Of a DNA stretch of 10,941 nt, positions 9,501 to 10,941 are shown piece after piece. Every line of letters starts with the position of its first letter. The first letter of the stretch is position 1. Under the pieces are notes generated by a model, which was given only the letters and a program-made list of their open reading frames with translations, was not told where the DNA came from and did no database searches. The position numbers and the translations under genes were made by a program. The stretch is from assembly GCA_003118195.1 (NCBI GenBank), contig BEXV01002708.1, forward strand, positions 44,548-55,488, in the 5' to 3' direction. Origin of the DNA: Hemicentrotus pulcherrimus (Eukaryota > Echinodermata > Echinoidea > Camarodonta > Strongylocentrotidae).

Positions 9501-9995
9501 TGTTTCTTGAAATGAAATTTTAATTCTATTTAATCTATATACTACTTTCTAAAAACCTTGAAAGCAGTTCAATCCTTAAATAATCTGTCTTTGATTGCTA
9601 GAAAATTGTATGCAGGATAAAGCATGTGCTGTTAGAACTGCGCTAACTACCGAGTACATTTCAGCAACGATGATGTACTTCACAAATATCTGACAGCCTG
9701 TGAATTTCTTTTCAAACCTTCTTTTTCAAAGATTATTTACACTTTTTAATATCAAATAAGCAAAGAAAACATTTCCCTTCAATCGTGGTACTTATCATAC
9801 CTGCAATATAACTGGTTTCTGAAATGTAGGATATTATTTTGGTAAGGAGAGGGACAAAAAGACAAAGAACCAATAGCCGGCAGTGTTACAAGAAGCATAA
9901 TATTGAACTCACTTTTAGGTGTGACATAAAACCCTGCTGAAAATGTTTCTTTTATTTCTAAATTCATGTACACTGTATGATACTTACTGCGACAT
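410..9995 (-). CDS. CC2D2A: CC2D2A homologue, N-terminal part (10 coding exons, continues past the left edge)
   Basis: Ciliary transition-zone protein. In animals CC2D2A works with the MKS/B9 module (MKS1, B9D1/2, tectonics, TMEM proteins) at the ciliary base as part of the membrane gate. Seen here: join of 9988-9995, 8996-9170, 7483-7557, 6471-6645, 5662-5774, 4036-4158, 3269-3364, 2039-2381, 1447-1586 and 410-538, giving 459 codons without a stop, with matching intron phases (2,0,0,1,0,0,0,1,0) and GT-AG borders throughout. Identification rests on residues 383-411 ([16 protein letters not shown], then NIMEHRLL) and 419-434 ([16 protein letters not shown]), which I recognise from CC2D2A. The N-terminal 250 residues are charged, low-complexity and partly helical, typical of the coiled-coil half. 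The protein is much longer in vertebrates (about 1,600 residues); the C2 and transglutaminase-like regions should lie off the left end. No frameshift or stop was seen, so it looks functional. Confidence 0.82.
539..1446. other. Intron 9
   Basis: Holds the diverged MITE copy at about 590-762. The remainder (763-1446) has no feature I can name; around 850-1240 it is less AT-rich than other introns and could be an old repeat, but no ends or target duplications were found. Confidence 0.6.
590..762. mobile_element. Diverged copy of the CAGTCAAACCTG-ended MITE
   Basis: The right end CAGGTTTGACTG (751-762) is followed by TA. Inside are the family block CAATGAGAAACCAT (670-683) and two diverged copies of the internal repeat ending in ...TTTGTAGACAGGT and ...TTTGTGGACAGGT. 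The left end (about 590-613) is degraded. It lies in intron 9, about 50-60 nt upstream of the exon 10 acceptor in the direction of transcription. Confidence 0.75.
1447..1586 (-). CDS. CC2D2A: CC2D2A coding exon 9 (residues 370-416), family signature
   Basis: The acceptor is GGTCTTGTACAG and the donor is GTAATT (1441-1446). Two bases TG complete a Val codon with exon 8; it leaves in phase 0. It encodes [13 protein letters not shown] and [16 protein letters not shown], followed by [18 protein letters not shown]. This segment is the main basis for calling the gene CC2D2A, because it resembles the conserved stretch just before the WFG(E/D)DGRI motif in that family as I remember it. Confidence 0.85.
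1587..2038. other. Intron 8
   Basis: Mostly occupied by a tRNA-derived SINE (about 1766-1970); the remaining sequence is unremarkable. Confidence 0.65.
1766..1970 (+). mobile_element. tRNA-derived SINE, plus strand
   Basis: Pol III promoter boxes are visible: A box TATCTCAGTTGG (1774-1785) and B box GGTTCGAAACC (1817-1827), spaced as in a tRNA. They are followed by a non-tRNA body beginning GCACTAGTGCCC (1836) and ending near AGTCAGGTAAAATAA. The tRNA part lacks proper acceptor-stem pairing and is fused to the body, so this is a SINE and not a working tRNA gene. The 3' boundary is approximate and no simple tail is seen. It is inserted opposite to the host gene's direction. Confidence 0.75.
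2039..2381 (-). CDS. CC2D2A: CC2D2A coding exon 8 (residues 256-370), longest exon in the window
   Basis: The acceptor is TTGACCTTTCAG and the donor is GTAGGG (2033-2038); it enters in phase 0 and leaves in phase 1. It starts with an aromatic patch [17 protein letters not shown], then a Ser/Pro/Lys-rich linker, then [11 protein letters not shown] (about 310-320), and ends with a better-conserved-looking part [18 protein letters not shown] and [11 protein letters not shown]. The GE repeat comes from a pure purine tract on the coding strand (see the G-quadruplex feature), so its length may vary between individuals. Confidence 0.82.
2190..2211 (-). other. Predicted G-quadruplex in coding exon 8 (sense strand)
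   Basis: On the coding strand four G runs occur in a row: G5, A, G5, AA, G4, A, G4 (on the plus strand C4 at 2190-2193, C4 at 2195-2198, C5 at 2201-2205, C5 at 2207-2211). Loops are only 1, 2 and 1 nt. The motif is in the mRNA sense strand and encodes the Gly-Glu repeat. The complement is a matching C-rich i-motif candidate. Confidence 0.8.
2382..3268. other. Intron 7
   Basis: AT-rich. It contains a short (TTTTA)n tract at about 2650-2666 and, at its right end, a candidate inverted-repeat element (2920-3240). Nothing else was recognised between 2382 and 2919. Confidence 0.6.
2920..3240. mobile_element. Candidate MITE with TAGGCCTGT / ACAGGCCTA ends
   Basis: TAGGCCTGT at 2920-2928 is mirrored by ACAGGCCTA at 3232-3240. 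Within 321 bp there are four copies, in mixed orientation, of a motif near AATAGC(A/G)GGATATTT (about 2935, 3066, 3119 and 3197). This fits a non-autonomous inverted-repeat element. No convincing target-site duplication was seen, so the exact ends are uncertain. Confidence 0.45.
3269..3364 (-). CDS. CC2D2A: CC2D2A coding exon 7 (residues 224-255)
   Basis: A 96-base exon, phase 0 at both ends, with a strong acceptor TGTTTCCTACAG and donor GTACGG (3263-3268). It encodes [20 protein letters not shown] followed by [12 protein letters not shown], a highly charged, helix-favouring peptide likely to be a coiled coil. It has 32 codons and is symmetric. The end of an inverted-repeat element (3240) is only 28 nt from the exon. 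Confidence 0.8.
3365..4035. other. Intron 6
   Basis: Very AT-rich. Its right part (about 3760-4012, containing TGACGTCA and GGAGTCGACTTGGCCTTTAAG) looks like a dispersed repeat type I associate with sea urchins, but no ends are visible. Nothing else was recognised. Confidence 0.5.
4036..4158 (-). CDS. CC2D2A: CC2D2A coding exon 6 (residues 183-223)
   Basis: A 123-base exon, phase 0 at both ends, with acceptor TATGGTTGCAG and donor GTAAGG (4030-4035). It encodes [20 protein letters not shown] and then an Arg-rich segment [21 protein letters not shown]. The Arg/Leu pattern suggests a positively charged helix. The gap to exon 5 (1.5 kb) is the largest intron here and holds two mobile elements; no further exon-like open segment with splice sites was seen in it. 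Confidence 0.78.
4669..5371. mobile_element. 703-bp inverted-repeat element with CAACAC/GTGTTG subterminal arrays
   Basis: The ends are exact inverted repeats: GAGTGATTTCAAGT (4669-4682) and ACTTGAAATCACTC (5358-5371). ACT flanks both sides (4666-4668, 5372-5374), a possible 3-bp target duplication. GTGTTG occurs three times at 4693-4710 and CAACAC five times at 5073-5105, with further single copies in both orientations. A second motif, CGGTTCAG, occurs at 4728-4737 (inverted), 4869 and 5195. End-like sequences also recur inside (about 5106-5117 and 5289-5306), suggesting a composite or nested structure. No transposase frame, so non-autonomous. Confidence 0.7.
5073..5105 (+). repeat. (CAACAC)5 hexanucleotide minisatellite
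   Basis: Five perfect CAACAC units plus CAA, inside the larger inverted-repeat element. Its inverse, (GTGTTG)3, is at 4693-4710, so the two could pair in a long hairpin. Confidence 0.9.
5422..5575. mobile_element. Complete 154-bp MITE, TA-flanked (Tc1/mariner-pogo type)
   Basis: The inverted ends CAGTCAAACCTG (5422-5433) and CAGGTTTGACTG (5564-5575) are perfect and flanked by TA on both sides (5420-5421, 5576-5577), as expected for a Tc1/mariner/pogo-mobilised element. It contains a perfect 28-bp direct repeat at 5457-5484 and 5525-5552. It lies in intron 5, about 86 nt from exon 5's donor side. Confidence 0.85.
5662..5774 (-). CDS. CC2D2A: CC2D2A coding exon 5 (residues 145-182)
   Basis: The acceptor is TTAATTTGCAG and the donor is GTATGG (5656-5661). 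The first two bases AT complete an Asp codon with the last G of exon 4, and the exon leaves in phase 0. It encodes [20 protein letters not shown] followed by [18 protein letters not shown]; the last part is a basic amphipathic helix of the kind seen in the N-terminal half of CC2D2A. Confidence 0.8.
5775..6470. other. Intron 4
   Basis: 5775-6185 is AT-rich and empty. 6190-6440 is a CpG-rich block with inverted ends, listed separately. Confidence 0.6.
6189..6440. mobile_element. CpG-rich block with imperfect inverted ends (candidate unknown MITE)
   Basis: GGGTGTAGCATGACGAG (from 6191) is mirrored imperfectly by GCCATGCTACCCT (6426-6438). The sequence between is rich in CpG (for example ACGACGCGACCG, AACGCTAGCGCG), unlike the surrounding AT-rich intron. 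A 73-codon minus-strand frame (6209-6430) covers it but resembles nothing I know. It could be a young insertion or a regulatory island. Confidence 0.3.
6471..6645 (-). CDS. CC2D2A: CC2D2A coding exon 4 (residues 87-145), acidic and basic low-complexity tracts
   Basis: The acceptor is ATGCCATCAG and the donor is GTATAA (6465-6470). The exon enters in phase 0 and leaves in phase 1 (GCA G). It encodes two Lys/Arg clusters, KKKPKPKRR at 100-108 and [12 protein letters not shown] at 132-143, on either side of the acidic run [11 protein letters not shown]. The region is almost certainly disordered. The basic clusters resemble nuclear-localisation signals, but similar tracts are common in basal-body proteins and I infer no function from them. 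Confidence 0.8.
6693..6742 (+). repeat. (TAA)n microsatellite, the SINE tail
   Basis: A 22-base perfect (TAA)n tract at 6721-6742 continues to the left as imperfect TAG/TAA units. It is the 3' simple-repeat tail of the minus-strand SINE, probably expanded. Confidence 0.85.
6721..7003 (-). mobile_element. tRNA-derived SINE, minus strand, with (ATT)n tail
   Basis: Read on the minus strand it starts GGTGTCGTGGACGAGTGG. The A box TGGACGAGTGG is at 6986-6996 and the B box GGTTCGAATCC at 6943-6953. Then comes a body (GCACTAATGTCC ... GGAGCGCTTTGAGCACCTTG ... GATATAGATACC) and a 3' (ATT)n tail at 6721-6742. The head resembles a Leu/Ser-type tRNA A box and differs from the other SINE. Same orientation as the host gene. 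A tRNA gene is excluded by the fused body and tail. Confidence 0.85.
7483..7557 (-). CDS. CC2D2A: CC2D2A coding exon 3 (residues 62-86)
   Basis: A 75-base exon, phase 0 at both ends, with acceptor CCGATCAG and donor GTAAGT (7477-7482). It encodes [20 protein letters not shown] and then SKKKE, a charged stretch with heptad-like Leu/Met/Ile spacing, compatible with a short coiled coil. It is symmetric (25 codons), so skipping would not break the frame. The acceptor's pyrimidine tract, on the minus strand, is followed upstream by a partial MITE whose inverted end lies about 31 nt away. Confidence 0.75.
7589..7661. mobile_element. Partial copy of the CAGTCAAACCTG-ended MITE
   Basis: The left end CAGTCAAACCTG is at 7589-7600, followed by GCTTTTATAGCGACCACC and the family block ATGGTTTCTCATTG (7623-7636, inverse of the block in the other copies). 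The right part is missing. The flank before it is TG, not TA. The end lies about 31 nt upstream of the exon 3 acceptor. Confidence 0.75.
8361..8875 (+). pseudogene. 3' end of a CR1/Jockey-like non-LTR retrotransposon reverse transcriptase, broken
   Basis: Fragment of the C-terminal part of a LINE reverse transcriptase and its tail. In the second half (to the stop at 8873-8875) typical motifs are visible: [46 protein letters not shown] and [15 protein letters not shown]. The matching upstream part ([23 protein letters not shown]) is in another frame, so there is a frameshift near 8464, and an in-frame TGA lies at 8379-8381. The catalytic core and endonuclease are absent: a 5'-truncated dead copy, as usual for LINEs, inserted opposite to the host gene. 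Confidence 0.85.
8361..8985 (+). mobile_element. 5'-truncated LINE copy including 3' UTR
   Basis: Includes the broken reverse transcriptase fragment and about 70-110 nt of 3' UTR (ATGTAACCGTAACTTACCCC ... CTGCTGACTT), with GAA-rich and AATAAT sequence near 8945-8983 that may be a degenerate tail. Left boundary near 8340-8361 and right boundary uncertain. Confidence 0.6.
8996..9170 (-). CDS. CC2D2A: CC2D2A coding exon 2 (residues 3-61)
   Basis: The acceptor is TTTTTTCATAG just right of 9170; the donor GTAAGT is at 8990-8995. The exon enters with one base completing Gln3 and leaves in phase 0. It encodes a basic helix-like start ([16 protein letters not shown]) and then an acidic, probably disordered tail rich in Asp, Glu, Ala and Ser that ends in EEMAAD. 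The exon is squeezed between a MITE whose end is 24 nt from the acceptor and a LINE fragment whose 3' end almost touches the donor. Confidence 0.75.
9171..9987. other. Intron 1
   Basis: A MITE fills 9195-9498. 9502-9981 is AT-rich with no recognisable feature; the minus-strand open frame there (9779-9973) has no support. Confidence 0.65.
9195..9498. mobile_element. 304-bp MITE with about 67-bp terminal inverted repeats
   Basis: The left arm starts GGGGGTGTTTCACAAAGATC (9195) and the right arm ends in its complement at 9498. The arms match over about 67 bp (9195-9261 and 9432-9498) with few differences. AAT on both sides (9192-9194, 9499-9501) is a possible 3-bp target duplication, the size made by PIF/Harbinger-type transposases. 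No coding frame inside. Sits 24 nt upstream of the exon 2 acceptor. Confidence 0.85.
9988..9995 (-). CDS. CC2D2A: CC2D2A coding exon 1 (start codon exon, residues 1-3)
   Basis: Eight coding bases, ATGTCGCA, followed at once by the consensus donor GTAAGT (9982-9987). Joined to exon 2 the start reads M-S-Q-T-F-R-E-K. The ATG is preceded by ATC, so A is at -3, a good eukaryotic context. An in-frame TAA lies upstream at 10086-10088 and no other in-frame ATG falls between it and this one. A longer protein is still possible if an upstream coding exon splices into the open stretch 9996-10085, because vertebrate CC2D2A has a longer N terminus. Confidence 0.65.
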
Positions 9996-10123
9996 GATGG
10001 CTAGGTGTCTACTTGCTTGTTCAGGGAAACTTGTATTACTATTCAAATCTGAATATTGAAGGATGAACCCAAGCCTGGGCCAATGTTAAAAACTTTAGAA
10101 ATGTAACGAGCTACATTCTTGAT
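9996..10123 (-). promoter_or_regulatory. 5' leader of CC2D2A with a possible 5'-UTR splice acceptor at its right end
   Basis: Just right of 10123 the minus strand reads TTTTTCTTCTTATGCAG, a good pyrimidine tract and acceptor AG (10124-10125). If used, coding exon 1 would be a 136-nt exon covering 9988-10123 with a separate non-coding first exon further right. An in-frame stop at 10086-10088 and the lack of an earlier in-frame ATG fit a leader. An unspliced leader is equally possible. Confidence 0.4.
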
Positions 10124-10941
10124 CTGCATAAGAAGAAAAATATAAAATAATCGCAATGACATCAGGATTATTAAGATGTTTGACGTCTTGAAATGTAATC
10201 TCGAATTTTTGTTATGATGTAAATTAAAATATCAGAGAACCAACCCAATCAACATGTAGCATGCTGTCAAAACTACAAATAATGAGATGCACACAAATTT
10301 GGTAAAATATATTTAATCTATTTATGGTAAGAATACTGTAAGGATTTGGTGCTTTTGATAATGCAAACTGTTAAGACAATGTTAACCAATTCATACAGCA
10401 AACTCTCTTTGTGTACCTTCATTCAGTTAAACTAATCGCTTTTATCATAAAGTAAGCATCAAATTGACAATGCAGTTGCTTACGTGAATACCATGTGTCT
10501 TTACATTTCAGCCAGAACCAACATCGCGAACTTTTGTAAGCGGTCAGCGATTTTTTGTAATTTAAATCACACCTTCACTAATTATCATCACGAACAAAGG
10601 TAAACGGTAGGGGCGCTGATCCGAGAATAAGGATTGTCCGCACAAACGAGGAACGTCTTCATAAAAGCAGACAGATGTGCCCGTGAAAAAAATGATTGTC
10701 CACATTTTCGCTGACAATTCTGATTTCTGATCCGTGCGTTGATGATGCGTAAAACGGATTCCGTGATGATTTTTTGGATGCATTTTACATTGAACTGAGT
10801 AGAGTAAAGTACCCAGTAATCAGCCAGTTCTAGTTTTCGGCCGATTGGTTGGATGCATGATAAAATTCCTTTAAAATACCTCGCATAATAGCATAACACA
10901 TATCCCACACATACCATACCATGCCAGTGTCACTGAAGAAC
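10124..10941. promoter_or_regulatory. Upstream flank; CpG-richer part 10500-10860 is a candidate promoter
   Basis: 10124-10490 is plain AT-rich sequence in which I see nothing specific. From about 10500 CpG dinucleotides become frequent, and there is a CCAAT box on the minus strand (ATTGG at 10844-10848). A ciliary gene might be expected to carry an RFX X-box, but I found only a half-site-like AGCAAC (minus strand) near 10475, which is not enough to call one. Open frames here look random. Confidence 0.3.

Noticed and set aside
10470..10490. RFX X-box for ciliary gene control
   Set aside because: Only one half-site (AGCAAC, minus strand) fits; the partner half-site is missing at the allowed spacing.
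10588..10917. 109-codon minus-strand frame upstream of the gene
   Set aside because: Composition looks random, it lies in the likely promoter region and no splice sites or motifs support it.
10921..10941. Start of a divergent neighbour gene (ATG CCA GTG ... on plus)
   Set aside because: Only seven codons fit in the window; nothing can be decided from them.
1..10941. A previously undescribed multi-gene system
   Set aside because: All coding signal belongs to one spliced cilia gene and one dead LINE fragment; no other conserved open frames or gene clusters are present.

Overview
The window looks like invertebrate animal nuclear DNA: AT-rich, with short phase-compatible exons, canonical GT-AG introns and several kinds of decayed transposable elements. 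The two tRNA-headed SINEs, the MITEs and the CR1-like LINE fragment look like those I associate with sea urchins. An echinoderm, probably a sea urchin, is therefore my best guess, but it is an inference from memory. There is no sign of bacterial or operon organisation. One gene fills the window. It is read on the minus strand, from a start codon at 9993-9995 leftwards past coordinate 1. Ten coding exons can be placed (9988-9995, 8996-9170, 7483-7557, 6471-6645, 5662-5774, 4036-4158, 3269-3364, 2039-2381, 1447-1586, 410-538). Every donor starts with GT, every acceptor ends in AG, and all nine junctions keep one open frame of 459 codons. Motifs in exons 9 and 10 ([32 protein letters not shown]) identify it as the N-terminal part of CC2D2A, a coiled-coil and C2 protein of the ciliary transition zone (Meckel/Joubert syndrome gene in people). 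The C2 domains and the rest of the protein lie beyond the left edge. The introns and upstream flank are a graveyard of small mobile elements. They hold three copies of a TA-flanked MITE (about 590-762, 5422-5575, 7589-7661) and a MITE with about 67-bp inverted ends (9195-9498). There is also a 703-bp inverted-repeat element full of CAACAC/GTGTTG arrays (4669-5371), a smaller inverted-repeat candidate (2920-3240), two tRNA-derived SINEs (about 1766-1970 on plus, 6721-7003 on minus) and the frameshifted 3' end of a non-LTR retrotransposon (8361 to about 8985). Several elements stop within about 10-60 bases of splice sites; exon 2 is hemmed in on both sides. The region right of 9995 holds the 5' leader, a possible 5'-UTR splice acceptor near 10124, and a more CpG-rich stretch that may contain the promoter. 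I found no new multi-gene system. The observations most worth checking are a very strong G-quadruplex motif inside coding exon 8, a shared 33-nt core in two SINEs with different tRNA heads, the placement of elements against exon 2, and a CpG-rich block with inverted ends in intron 4.
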